Below are positions 45,225-55,608 of a DNA stretch of 55,608 nucleotides, in pieces. Made by a program: the position numbers and the translations under genes. Where the stretch lies: the NCBI GenBank assembly GCA_027579435.1, contig JANBPK010001083.1:1-55608 (forward strand), read 5' to 3'. Source of the stretch: Candolleomyces eurysporus. Taxonomy: Eukaryota; Basidiomycota; Agaricomycetes; Agaricales; Psathyrellaceae. Under the pieces are notes generated by a model. The model searched no databases and was not told the origin of the DNA. It worked only from the letters and a program-made list of their open reading frames with translations. Position 1 is the first letter of the stretch; every line of letters starts with the position of its first letter.

Positions 45225-45784
45225 TTACAACCACGCGGCAAGAGCGCCAGCGGCGATAGCAGCAAGCAAGCCCTCGGAGCCTGCGCCGAGGTGCATAGCG
45301 GCGTTCGTGTTTTGGGCCGGGGCGCTGGTAGTGGTCGCCGGCGCCAATGAGGTTGATGATGTCCTCGTGCTGCTCGTCGTGGGACGAGGGGTGGTGCTTG
45401 TGGTGCGAGGGGTAGTAACCGTGGCGGTCGTTGTTGTCAGTGCCGACGTCGATGTGGAAGTCGATGTGGTGCCCGTTCTGCAGAGCGTCATTGCGACGAG
45501 TCAGCGCAAGCAGGATGGTAGAAGCAGTGGATGGCTTACCCGTCGTCAGGAATGTCACCAGTACCGGCCCCAGTGCCGTCCCCAGTGCCGTCTCCAGCAC
45601 CAGTACCATCTCCAGTACCGTCTCCAGTACCGTCCCCAGCACCAGTACCATCTCCAGTACCGTCTCCAGTACCGTCTCCAGCACCAGTGCCGTCTCCAGT
45701 ACCAGTGCCGTCCCCAGTGCCGTCATCCTGAGCGTACACTGCAACAGCGAAGAGAGTGAGAGCGAGCAAAGTCGTGAGCTTCAT
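45225..45784 (-). CDS. Small GPI-anchored protein with GDGT repeats
   Basis: Probable cell-wall or surface mannoprotein; no enzymatic domain. The model is complement(45225..45477, 45540..45784): a 62-nt intron joins two exons totalling 498 nt, 165 residues. Exon 1 gives a clear signal peptide ([19 protein letters not shown]) and then about 55 residues made of GDGT and GAGDGT units. Exon 2 is Thr/Ser/Pro-rich ([15 protein letters not shown]), a likely heavily O-glycosylated stalk, and ends with a small omega-site region and a hydrophobic tail ([17 protein letters not shown]), the pattern of a GPI-attachment signal. A competing frame through exon 2 is His-rich but lacks a GPI tail and does not join in phase. 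A TATA-like CATAAAAGC lies near 45865-45873. Confidence 0.8.
45550..45735. repeat. Tandem 12-base repeat inside the GPI-protein gene
   Basis: The coding strand repeats a 12-nt unit of the form GGNACTGGNGAY (GDGT). GAGDGT interruptions create a longer period of about 42 nt. The unit length is a multiple of three, so copy changes keep the frame. It probably varies in length between strains. Confidence 0.8.
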
Positions 45785-46410
45785 GACGAAAGATGGGTCG
45801 TGACTGGGGTGGTGGATGGAAAATAGAAGGAAGAAAACCTCTGGGGGGTAGCTCTGGACGCGGGCGGCTTTTATGGCTTCAGCATTGCCCCTTCAAATGG
45901 GCTGCGCCGAACCCGCTATGTCCGACGAGTAGGGATGTCATTGTCAGGAGCTAAAGATAGCACTAGGGGGNCGGGACCCGCGCCCGTGGAGGGCCTCGAG
46001 GCTGGAAACGGGGTGCGTTTATTTTTAGAACGCTTCACTTTGCCGCCTTGCAAATCCCGTCTGGAGACCCAGAACCCTGCATTGAATGCACCGCTTGCTC
46101 GATCGGGGTCATTCGACTCCATAGGAATTTTGTTGGCGGTGGTCGTTTTCGCCCGAAGGCAGTGAAATTGCGCAATGAGAGGCAATGAGCCGCATGCCAT
46201 TGGCATGAGCGCCCGACTCGGTGACAGACACAGACATGAGGAATGAAACCTTCAGCCTGCAGTATTACGCTTGTCAAATGTATTGAACCTTCAGTCTCAG
46301 AAAAGGGTCAACTTACGGCGTTAAGCCAATACATTACATGAATAGATTTGAGCGCTGAGCCGACTTGATGAGTCAGCCAGTTTGTCCAGCTTCTACCTTG
46401 ACCACCACCA
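45785..46410. other. Upstream region of the GPI-protein gene
   Basis: Promoter of the minus-strand GPI-protein gene. No gene recognised. An N follows a five-G run at 45971. Confidence 0.4.
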
Positions 46411-47580
46411 GTGGGCCAGCCCCACCAGATTTTCGTCGTCCCCGGCTATAATTGCCCCAGGGAAACCTCAAGAGTACCCGTGTATCCCTGCCTTCCATCG
46501 GTGTGAAGGCTGGCATGAGCAACTTCCGTCTTCTTCGTGGTCTGGCTCGGATAATCGATCGACAGGTGACGGGTTGGATGAAGGGGAATACAGTTTTGAG
46601 CAGCCTCAATGGCATGCCCCTCATCCTATGACAGTCCTCGCCAAGGTTTGGTCACACGAGTATGCCGTTTCAGAGGGACCAAACCCTGACAATTCCGCAC
46701 AAAAATCGCTGGATCTAGTGAGGCCCACTGGTCCATCTCTCCAATGATATCGACACTTTGGAAGACCTTGCCATGTTGATGACTGTTCTGAAGGGGGGAA
46801 CAGACTAGATCAGGACTATTGACTTGTCTCAGTCTTCTCTTACTTCCGACGAACCTAGCCGTCTTAGCGGGGTTGGTGTCCCACTTCGAAAGACTCGACG
46901 TCTCCCAAAATTGAAGCTTTCAACAAGCTCGTCTTCCACCAAATCTTGACGACTTACAAAGATTTGAGATGAATCAATGTCCTGGACTGTCCCACTGTCG
47001 TGGAAGATTTACAAAAGCTAATGAACGATCTCCGACGCCTTCGTTCTATGGAAGCTATCGTCTACCGGACCTTTCTCACTGGCGACCTCTCTGAGGATCC
47101 CCCTGTGGTTTTCCGGCTGGCCTACTCCCATCGATAATCTAATCGTGACCCTCGATATACAGCGCTCCCTTTCTTTACAACAGATCAGCTTGTCCAAGGA
47201 GTCATTGACATCTACAAGGTTCTATGTCATTCTTGCAGGCTAGCAAATCGCAATATTTTTGCGTCCCCTCTCCTCTCCTGTACCCAAAGTTGGCAAGATA
47301 GAGAAATTCAAGCCGTACCCAATCCAGATTCCCATTTAAACGAACATTATAATATTTCCTCCGACAGTCGCAGGGAGTGCTACCAACTTCTCATTTCAGG
47401 CCAAGAGTATGGGCTCATACCCTCTTTGGTGCTAGGGCAGCCTGCAAATACCGGTGATTCAAACTGAGAATGATCGGGGTGGAATTGTTCCTGAGCCTAG
47501 CGCTTGGAGAAGGGTTCGCCACCTCCAGACGCTACCGCTGTTGCACGGCTAATGGAGTTGTGTGGTGAAACAGTTTTGTG
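46411..47580 (+). pseudogene. Decayed copy of the MGQRHQ-family gene
   Basis: This region aligns block by block with the intact gene immediately downstream. At 46411 GTGGGCCAGCCCCACCAGAT matches the intact start ATGGGCCAGCGTCACCAAAT, so the ATG has become GTG. APGKPQEYPCIPAFH (46459-46500) matches APGKPRQYRCIAALH. TVLAKVWSHEYA (46630-46666) matches TTLAKVWPNEYA. FERLDVSQN, RSMEAIVYRTFLTGDL (about 47043-47091) and IGVELFL (about 47473) match the C-terminal half. Stops and frameshifts separate the blocks. The copy ends near 47580, about 160 nt before the intact gene starts. Confidence 0.85.
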
Positions 47581-47738
47581 TTGGCTTTCGAGGTCTTCTA
47601 TCTTTACCTGTGTACTCAGCCATCGAGGATTTTGTGGATGGATTTTTGATTCTATTGCGTCACGCGTCACTGTCACGCATATAAACGCGGTGAAAGGCAA
47701 ACCACGCCTTTGTCTCTTACTTCGTCCAGGTTCGAAGA

Positions 47739-49464
47739 ATGGGCCAGCGTCACCAAATCTTCGTTGTTGCTCGAGTTTCCGTCGCTCCAGGAAAGCCCCG
47801 ACAGTATCGCTGCATCGCAGCCCTTCATCACCAATGGTGCTATGGGAAGTTGCCACTCTATGCTATCAATTCGTTCAAGCGTTTGGCTCGAGTGCCGGAA
47901 AATGCGGCCCTCATCGAGGAAGAACTCGCTACCTATCACGAGAGAAAGAAATTTTTACCTGGTCGCCCTTGCCCATACACGAGCTACTTGACAGAAAGCG
48001 CTTTTAGCGTCGACTTGGTGAGGGAGTCAGGCCCATACTCGAGCGGCGTGTTGATCCTCGATGCCGATATGGGAAGTAGAGACGGAGGTGAGTACACAAC
48101 CACATCTGAACAGACTTGGCCGGCTGATAGAAACTCCCCCAGATAACAACGATGGCATCACCATATTGGATGTGACTACACCTAGGAATCCTGCGTACTG
48201 CCTCGTTTCGATCTATGGACTGGAGGTCGAAGTAGACATCCAACCAACGATGACCCCATTGACGGCAGCGCAGTATCTGCGGTCCTACTATCCCATCGAT
48301 AACCCACGTGAATACGATGGTATGCGATGTTAAATCTAATCTCCAAGTCCGGCTAGCTAACCGACTCCCACAGCCGAAGATATGGAGCAGGAGAGATACA
48401 ACCTCGGAGCCATCGCTAATCTAGACGATATGCCTCTCATCCCGATCACGACCTTGGCAAAGGTTTGGCCAAACGAATATGCTGCTCCGAATGATGGACC
48501 GCAAGATTCAGAACCTTCCGATGGGTCCAAGGCCGATTCTGCGGAAGCCGCTGGTTTTACTGCTCAGTTAACCGCCTATCCGGCTGAGATCGACGCTTTG
48601 CGGAAGCGGTCCACCTTGTCTACCGAAGACATCGCCCAGCTGACAACTGCGTCAAAGGGAGCGATGGAACCCGATGGGATTGTTGACCTAGCTAGGTTCC
48701 CGCTTACTGCCGACCAAATCCTGGCCATCTTGAAGGAGCTGCACGACTTCAAACGACTCGACGTCTCCCATTGTCAGGCCGTTGACAGCCGTGTCTTCCT
48801 CCACCTCGTAAAGACTTACAAGCACCTTAGGTGGATCAATATTCTGCACTGCCCCATTTCCGAAGAGGATCTCAAAGAGCTGGTAATCAACGATCCCCGA
48901 CGTTTTCGTTCCATTGAAGCGATCCTCCATCCTACCTTCCTCACTGGCCAGATCCCTGCGGACTTCCCTCAGGCTTTTCGTCTAGCCTGTATCTCAGGCA
49001 GCTGGAGGCCCGTTGACAGCGTTGCTCTCCCTTTCTTCGTAACAGACCAACTCGTTCAGAACCTCCTTGATCTCTGCAGCAATATTGACGCGTACTCGAC
49101 GCCACACAGTAGTGTCCTGGCATCTATTCGTCGTTCCCCTGATCAGAGCTGGCAAGACAGGGCAATCCAACTCGTTCCGGATTGTGACAGGCGCGAGAGA
49201 AACAACTTTAGGGAGGGATACCAATTTTTAGTGCTCTACGCTCAAAAGAAGTACGGAATCTTACCGCCACTAGCGCCCGGGCAGGCCAACTACACAGACT
49301 CGGATGTCATTGGGCTGGAGTTGTTTTTGAAGCGCTTAGAGGAGGAGGGTTCCCCGTCCACAGATGTTGGAGCTGCGAATCGACTGTTGGACCTGGTGGC
49401 CGGTATGAAATTGTTAACGGCGGAGGAAATCAAAGCATTCGAGGGCCCCGCAGCCTACTGGTGA
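47739..49464 (+). CDS. Conserved agaricomycete protein, MGQRHQ family
   Basis: Function unknown; proteins starting MGQRHQ with the HHQWCYGxLPL motif recur in agaricomycete genomes. Three exons, 47739-48087, 48143-48319 and 48374-49464, total 1617 nt, or 538 residues. The N-terminal domain reads MGQRHQIFVVARV and ALHHQWCYGKLPL. The middle has DNNDGITILDV and a segment DMPLIPITTLAKVWPNEY. The C-terminal half has a leucine-rich, LRR-like stretch (ILKELHDFKRLDVSHCQAVD, LRWINILHCPIS). No signal peptide or membrane span is present. It sits directly downstream of a decayed copy of itself on the same strand. Confidence 0.85.
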
Positions 49465-49854
49465 CTACCTTCTAACGGCTGTACATAGGGTGCCGAATCA
49501 GATGTTCACCGTGTTACCTGATCATTGTTTCTCCCGTCCTGTAAACAAAATACTTCTAAATGTAGATTCGAACCTGTGTTTTTCTTTATGCCTCAGAACG
49601 AGAAATCGTTTTCGGTAGGGCGTCTGAGTGCTACAGAAGATCCTATGGTAAATGTGGCTCCCAGGCGCTACATACGTAGTCGTATACACTAGCTGCGATG
49701 CAGTGGAGTTCTAGTCACAAAAGTAGTACATACAAGAAAATAGTCTTTCGGGAATCATCCAAAGTCATCAGATACAAAAATGAGATACAGGAAAGGAGGA
49801 GGCGTTCGTAGGATAGAAAAAATCCCAGCTTGAGCTGAGCGTGCTAGCAGTGGT
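49465..49854. other. Convergent intergenic gap
   Basis: 3' flanks of the MGQRHQ-family gene and the second GPI-protein gene. A lone B-box-like sequence near 49564-49576 has no tRNA fold around it. Confidence 0.4.
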
Positions 49855-50454
49855 TTAAAGCCCAAGGAAGAAAGCCAACGAGCCCGAAATAACTCCAGAC
49901 ATAGCGAGCGTCATTCCAACGTCACCGTGGGAGACAGCGGCACTCGACGGTGCGGCAGTCTGGGCGCCCGCAGTGGTACCAGTAGTTGCAGTACCAGTGG
50001 TTGCAGCCAAATCCGTGCCGGTGGTGCCAGGTGCAGTAGCTGTGGTCGTTCCGTCGGGCACCGGGACCGAGGCTGTGGTCGTGCCACCGGGGGTGACAGA
50101 GGTGATCTCAGTGCCACCTGCGGTTGTGGAGACTGTCACTGGAACGGTAATAGATGTACCACCAGGACCAGTGATGAGGGTGACGGATTGGGTTCCGCCG
50201 GGAATGAAAGTGGTGCCGGTCAGTGACGGGACTGTCGGGGAGGGGTTGAGCCCAGTGCCCGTGGAGTGGCCACTGTTACAGATCGTCAGCCGTAACCCGG
50301 AATTGTGTATGGATGGGGTAGCAACCCTGAGTGATCTGACTTACCGAGGGATAGTCGACAAGTCGACCGTGACGGACGAAGTCCAGTCCTTCCCGGTGTG
50401 GATTCCGAGCACTGAAGTGATCGCGAGCGCGAGGAAGAAGAGGATACTGTGCAT
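49855..50454 (-). CDS. Small GPI-anchored Thr/Gly-rich surface protein
   Basis: Probable wall-anchored protein without an enzymatic domain. The model is complement(49855..50272, 50345..50454), 528 nt, 175 residues, with a 72-nt intron. Exon 1 encodes a signal peptide (MHSILFFLALAITSVLG) and the short mature start IHTGKDWTSSVTVDLSTIP. Exon 2 is rich in Thr, Gly, Val and Pro in repeating VPDGTTTATAP-like units and ends with a GPI-type signal: small residues around SSAAVSHGD followed by MTLAMSGVISGSLAFFLGL. It is the second small GPI-type protein within 5 kb, both on the minus strand, but the repeat chemistry differs (no GDGT units). Confidence 0.8.
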
Positions 50455-50959
50455 TTTGGTTCAGCAAACAGTCAAGGTATGTGGTGGGAGGAGGTCAAGA
50501 TATCTGGGGATAGTTGCCCGTGTTTGAGGTTCTCGAAGCCATCTGCATCTCACGTTTTTATCGAGGAGAAAGAACCACGCGACGTCATTGATGTGCTTGA
50601 TGTGCAAACAATGTGGGATATATTAATTGGTGGTGGTTCCATGAAATGCGTGCCAGACGAATGCAAAATATCGTGGGGTGGAAATCCAGGGTGTAAAATG
50701 TGCCTACGATAAGGGATGCTATGAGGTGGAATGAAATGGTATGACTCTGAGGAGGAAATTTGCGTTCTAACGATGAGGATGAGATGATGCAACTTCTCGG
50801 GAGGAATGTTCTTGGAAAGGGTTCTATGATGCAAAATGAAGAAATGATCATGCAAAGCTCAGTGAAGGAGGAAAACATGAGGATGAGGCGTTCAAGAGAA
50901 ATGGAAAATGTGGCGGAGGACAGGAGACACATGCGGGTGGCGACATTGGCTTGGCATAA
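50455..50959. other. Purine-rich intergenic region
   Basis: The plus strand is strongly A/G-rich from about 50540 to 50940, so the coding strand of the GPI gene has a long pyrimidine-rich upstream tract, as seen before strongly expressed fungal genes. No gene recognised. Confidence 0.45.
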
Positions 50960-53873
50960 TTAATCATCTCCAGCGCAGCCATCAGGACTCGCCAGGCGGT
51001 TCTTGGGCCATGGCTGTTCGAACTGCTGCCAGGTAGTAATGTTGGGGTTGGTGTACGCACGATAATATCTGTAGGGATGCCCAGCTCAGAGCTCAGAAGC
51101 ATGGAGGCGAGAGGAACGATGACACGCACGTATTAATGTAGTCACTCGTGGGGAAGTCAATAGGATCACAACCGATGTTCACCTTGTCTTTGTGCTGATA
51201 GACCCGAATATAATCGATACTCATGTATGTGGGAAGTTGCAGATTGTCGAAATCGATATTTCCGAAATTTAAGGAAAATCCTAGGTTTGCAATGATATAC
51301 TGTCAAAGAAAAGCAATGAGACCTCGAGGTGACGGATCGATATTCGGCTTATTCGCCTACCATGGGTTCCTGTGGGATTGGACGAGGCCCGATTTCGGTT
51401 CTGTCGTCACGACCCATGCCAGCTGCGGTGATGGTCCAGACAGCCTTATCATCGTTTATCCAGGTGATGTAGCCGTCGTCGAAGCTGTGACACTTGTTAG
51501 TACTCACAAAAATGCATCGTGGGAGCCGGCTCTAACCCTGGTTTATATTCGAATCCATAGACGGTGTGGCAGCCCTTCTCGAGTTCGTAGCAATCCTGAT
51601 TAGTCCGGGAAAGACAGCTCGTAGTCTGTTGGTAAACACCTTGGGATGAGGAACGTCAGCTTCTCTCGACCTCTGGGGGAAGGAAATCCAAATGTAACGA
51701 ACCTCCTTTGTAAGCATTGAGATGGGTGTTTTCATCAAATGTTATGAAGTTGTCCGAAGTATTTGCCCAGTTGTAGCCCGCCTACGAAGTTGCAATGTCA
51801 GCCATTATTGTGCCTGAAAATGCTTTTGGACTAACATTATATGGCGCCCATTGAGCAGACACAGAGACCTTTCCGACATCAATGTTATGGAACTTCAACG
51901 ATGCATTGGCAAGGAGAACGTACCATGCCAACACCATTCTCGACCAATGCCTCAAAGACATCAATTTCTGGTGCAGCCCGGCCAACATAGCTTCCGTCAG
52001 CTCGCATTGGTCCGGGGTGTGATTCATTTGGACAGGTACATGCAGCTGAGGAGAGCCATAAGTACCTCCCTGTCGCAGAGATAGAGAAATCAAACTCACA
52101 GAGCCTTTGGCCAGGAAGGTACGACTAGGGGATGGAGATGCGTTAATTCTGAGCCGCTTAGATTTGAGGCACAGAATGCGCTTACCAGAACGTCTCCGTT
52201 CGCGCGATCGCCTCCAGAAATTGCTGCTTCTGGCGTTCTGGTTCCAGGGTAAGTTTGGTTTGGTAGGGTACCCACGTCGCATGAATCGTAGGTGTACGGC
52301 CACTAAAAAATCGGGCATTAGGAAATCTCCCATTGAGGAAGGGGGGGATATCTCACCATTCCATCAAGAGAACCGCCAAATCCAGCTCGCCCTAAAAATG
52401 AGAAGCTCAGGTGAGCAGACTCATATTCAGGCGGAAGAATGGTTTACCTAGATTCCCCATGGCCCNATCTAATCCGGTGACTGCTATCAGCCAATGATAC
52501 TCGCGTTAAAACTGTCACATTACATACACAGCTGGCCATAGACCCCTGAGAGCGACGAGGTTCTCGTTAGAATGGTCCAGTCCTTATCCAAAAAGCCCAC
52601 ATACCCAACATTGGTTGATCCCGGAAGTTGTACAGACGCTACAAGAGTGCGGCTGAGAATTTATGCATCGTCGATTCCGTTAGAGTTGACGCACCTTCCA
52701 AAAGACCGCCCGTGAAGCAGAACTTATTCCTAGAACCGATATTAGCTCCGATTTGGTTCCAGATATAGAGGTCGGGTAATTTACCAAGATTGAATCTATG
52801 GAGAGAATATCTCAGTTTTTGTACGTTGAATTTGGAGTCAGGATGGTTATCGTTCAACTTACCATACCAGAACGGTATTGAAGGTCGTGGTTAGACGCAG
52901 TGTCATTCACGCGTTCCAAAGTTAGTCGCAGAGTGCCATCCTTCGTAGAAGCTTGAAAAAATAGTCGATCAGAGTAGTCATTGGACCAGATATATTTGGA
53001 GCATACCTCCAGCTGGATCGTACCATTCCAAGTCGTTCTATTCATATCCATTAGGTATATTTTTAAATGGAACAACGCTCAACATACCGTTCCCCAATAG
53101 TGAAGGTCGACCGCCTCCCAGAATGGATCATCTCCCGGATAAAAGGTACGGCCGTCCGTATTGAATTCATCGGAGAAAACGAGCACAAGGTCCTCAGTAT
53201 TGGGCATGTACGATTTCCTCGTATAAGCCTCTCGGGGAGTATCTTCATCAATCAGTCCGAAGTTCCCTGGGAACTTTGCTATCTGGCCAGTAGCATTGAT
53301 TCCACCGAGGTTGAAGCCTCCTTGAGTTGTTAGTTTGGGCGTCATGAAGTGGCTCAGAAGGGGGAAACCTGGCGATCCAAGATCAGTTCTTGACTCTTGT
53401 TAGCATCGAGAGTGACTTTACCGGCACTGTTATTAGATGGTCAGTATTATCCTCAACCTGATAGGTAGCGTAAACTCACAAGAGCATCAGTATTCCCAAC
53501 GCCAGAAAGAGGAGGCACCCCAAATTTGCTATGCCTCGGCTTGTGAAGATGTGGCCACCATTATCGACGACTCGGTCGCGCCGAGGATCCGGATTGTGCA
53601 GCGCGTCATCTGGCTCCGGAAAGTCCATGGTCAACGGGGCATTCCATGAGTGCGGTGAAGGCGACAGCGAATACTACGACGTGTCAGTCTTTTGCTCATT
53701 CGTGAAGTGTGTCGTCACTAGGTACCTTGGCTGAAACGGCGCTCTGTACGCTGCAATCAGTACTAGAGAACGGTATTAGAAGGGGTAGCTTGGCATACCT
53801 TGCTTTGACCGTCGTGGTCGCCAAGTAGGCTTGTCATCGATGCCGAGGACTGCTCGGTGAAGCGTCGATCCAT
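50960..53873 (-). CDS. SKN1/KRE6-type GH16 protein for beta-glucan assembly (copy 2)
   Basis: Paralogue of the 32807-35736 gene with the same role in beta-glucan formation. The chosen start at 53873 gives [20 protein letters not shown]; small exons then lead to [20 protein letters not shown], matching copy 1. A TM segment lies at [14 protein letters not shown] (near 53500). Luminal markers are [67 protein letters not shown], the catalytic [10 protein letters not shown] (near 51960-51990, both Glu intact), [27 protein letters not shown] and the end [17 protein letters not shown]. The cytosolic head is much shorter than in copy 1 and lacks its Ser/Pro-rich beginning. An N follows a C-run at 52466. 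Many short introns; several exon joins were not individually verified. Confidence 0.9.
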
Positions 53874-54375
53874 CAGTGCTTGGCAAGCTGTTTTGGCTTG
53901 GAGGACCGTATATGTCGGTGGGGTGGCAAGCTAGTTGCAAGAATTAAAGAGGAGTAGTAGGCCTAATGTAAGAAAAAGAGTGACAAGGAATCAGAGACAA
54001 AAGAGTGAGTGGATGCCAGCGCAGAGCTGTGGACCCTTAAGCGAACATTGGAATTCCCGACGCGCTTTTAGGTGCAATCATTCGGAGTCAATGTCTGAAA
54101 TTGCCTTTCCCAGCAAGGCACCAACTATTTTGGGACGAGGGCACTCAGGGCCAATGAAAGCTCAAGCGCTCAAGAGCAAACGCAGGATAGCATCGTCAGG
54201 CGACAGAAGGGTGACGACGAGTATCCGAATCGGTATCGAATTCGGGAGAACAAACAAGGTCTGCGGAACTCACACCCTACGGAAAGCGATAGATCGGCAA
54301 TTTCCGAAACTAACAATGAATTGGAATAAGCATGTCGACGTAAATGAACATAGAAAAGTAGAGAGATAAATCCAA
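53874..54375. other. Intergenic, tandem minus-strand genes
   Basis: Upstream region of SKN1/KRE6 copy 2 and 3' flank of tyrosinase 3. The frame at 53935-54369 has no recognisable product. Confidence 0.4.
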
Positions 54376-55608
54376 TCACTGATAGACGAAACAAGACGGC
54401 TGAGTTTCGGTATCCATAACATCCCTTACAGGAACCAATGGACCCAGGGTCTTAAAGGTCATCTGGAAGTCGAGCGTGACGTTGGAGAACGGAGGTCGCT
54501 GACTAGTCGGGCCAGAAATATCAAACATCCTGGCGGTGCGATTAACTCTTTGCCATTGCCACCAGAGCCTGTCGAGGTTCCCATGGTGCAAATAGAAGAG
54601 AGGATCTGTCAAGGACGAACTTAGAGGTCAGCTCACCGCTCCTGGAGGGCAGTATGAAAAAAAGACTGACCAGCTGGACTAGAGTAAGGGTTCAACATCT
54701 CACCACCGACGGCCTGGTGACCACCACCATGAATGCCAAAGCCGAACCCAGCGGCGATGCCGTTTTCCAGTCCGGTGCGGAACCTCTCGAAGGGAGTGAG
54801 CTGCATAACACGGTTGACCTGAGAGGTAGCGAGGGCTTGCTTGCTGGCTTCATCGACGCCACGAACCAGGCAGTGTTCAGTGACCAGCCTACCTGGCCCA
54901 AGGCGAACAGTCTGATTGGCGAATGGACCGGTACGAACGCATCCCTTGTAAGCAAAGGGGAAAGCGGAGGATTGGCCGTTAGGATCAGGCGGAAGAGTGT
55001 ATGTGCCCTGTACACCGTCTCCACCAAAGCCAGTGGACGGGTCAAAGATAGGCGAGTCTTTCATCCTATGCGAGACCAGGTCAATATCGTCGCAAATGAA
55101 GCGTGGAGGCACACTTACGCCCTGCTACTGTCGGCGTCGATAGACCAGTCCCAGTAGGGCATGATGCCAGTAAAGCCGCATTCGTCACGAAGGGCTTTGT
55201 CGTACATTGTAATGAAGTGACGGTGCCATGCCAAAAAGTGTCCCTGATGCAACCAGGGAGAATCAGCCACTGTGGAAGAAGATGGATGACATCGGACACT
55301 CTTACCACTTGGTGGACCTCGTCCGTGAGGTCGATATGGCATGCCTGGAACTCGTCGAAGCGAGTCTTTACACCAGGCTTCCCAGTAATGCTCGCCGGCC
55401 GGCTTTGAAGACATAGAACAGACGAGATGAAGTTTTGCTTTTCACTCGCAGTAAGAGCACGCCTAATGAAACGCGTTAGGGAGGTCGACGAACAACAAAA
55501 ATCAGAAATGGCTTGCCATTCTTTTCGAACGCGAAGGGAGGAGCAAACGCCTGCACGTTTATCGAGCTCCGGTACGGGGGCAGGTGAACCTGCAACCCTA
55601 ACAGCGAG
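54376..55608 (-). CDS. Tyrosinase (copy 3), 5' end beyond the window
   Basis: Type-3 di-copper phenol oxidase. Exons read on the minus strand: 55608-55517 (partial), 55462-55306, 55243-55119, 55065-54671 and 54605-54376. Copper site A is carried by QACHIDLTDEVHQV and GHFLAWHRHF, copper site B by GIHGGGHQAVGGEM and DPLFYLHHGNLDRLWWQW, so all ligands appear intact. PYWDWSID and FDPSTGFGGDGVQGTYTLPP also match copy 1. The first visible intron (55463-55516) begins with GC instead of GT but sits exactly where copy 1 has a GT intron, splitting the same Trp codon. The visible first exon has no stop; the signal peptide should lie just past 55608. The end ETQPSCFVYQ parallels the end of copy 1, so this too is a compact tyrosinase. 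Confidence 0.88.

Noticed and set aside
45154..45744. 196-codon minus-strand frame with a His-rich end
   Set aside because: It reads through the intron and uses the wrong phase. The spliced frame gives a coherent signal peptide plus GPI protein.
45430..45760. Long plus-strand frames reading Pro/Val/Ser repeats or Gln/Cys/Arg repeats
   Set aside because: They are antisense shadows of the 12-nt repeat, which is open in several frames. The minus-strand frame has a signal peptide, a proper intron and a GPI tail.
49555..49600. tRNA B-box-like sequence GGTTCGAATCT on the minus strand
   Set aside because: No T-stem pairing, A box or acceptor stem can be built around it.

Overview
The window is nuclear DNA from a basidiomycete fungus, almost certainly an agaricomycete. 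The evidence is dense short introns (mostly 50-90 nt, GT-AG), a DUF6535 membrane protein, a CaaX mating-pheromone-type precursor, an Agaricomycete orphan family beginning MGQRHQ, GH16 SKN1/KRE6 proteins, tyrosinases, an AA3 GMC oxidoreductase and a heme-thiolate peroxidase. No CRISPR array, rRNA or convincing tRNA was found. Many single Ns sit beside homopolymers. At several of them, dropping the N restores a conserved reading frame, so they look like inserted placeholder bases in a homopolymer-error-prone draft. About 22.2-26.5 kb also carries scattered Ns and is lower quality.

Layout. 1-10 kb: DUF6535 membrane protein (-), a small pheromone-like precursor with a strong TATA box (+), a PCL-type cyclin (-), a UBE2S-type ubiquitin-conjugating enzyme (+) and the phospholipid methyltransferase OPI3 (+). 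10-16.3 kb: an intact secreted tyrosinase (+), a 3 kb stretch with no recognisable gene, then a decayed tyrosinase copy (+). 16.4-21.7 kb: two tandem BCS1-like AAA ATPases (-) with the same seven-exon structure. 22.5-27.6 kb: a poorly sequenced conserved hypothetical gene (-), a heme-thiolate peroxidase (+) and an acidic/basic hypothetical nuclear-type protein broken by a homopolymer shift (-).

28.5-39.2 kb: three genes in a row on the minus strand, a secreted GH3 beta-glucosidase, a type II membrane SKN1/KRE6 GH16 protein for beta-glucan assembly, and a GMC oxidoreductase. 40.2-44.9 kb: a RING-containing SNF2 translocase of the ULS1/RAD16 type (+) with an unusual SUMO-motif and CDK-site-like insert. 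45.2-55.6 kb: two GPI-anchored low-complexity wall proteins (-), a decayed and an intact copy of the MGQRHQ family (+), a second SKN1/KRE6 paralogue (-) and a third tyrosinase (-) running off the right edge.

The window therefore combines cell-wall glucan building (two SKN1/KRE6 proteins, two GPI proteins), extracellular carbohydrate and phenol chemistry (GH3, GMC, tyrosinases, peroxidase), and local tandem duplication followed by decay (tyrosinase, BCS1 and MGQRHQ families). Gene functions are inferred from recognised motifs. Exon borders were worked out by hand from splice sites and family conservation. Where total exon length is quoted as a multiple of three, that was checked.
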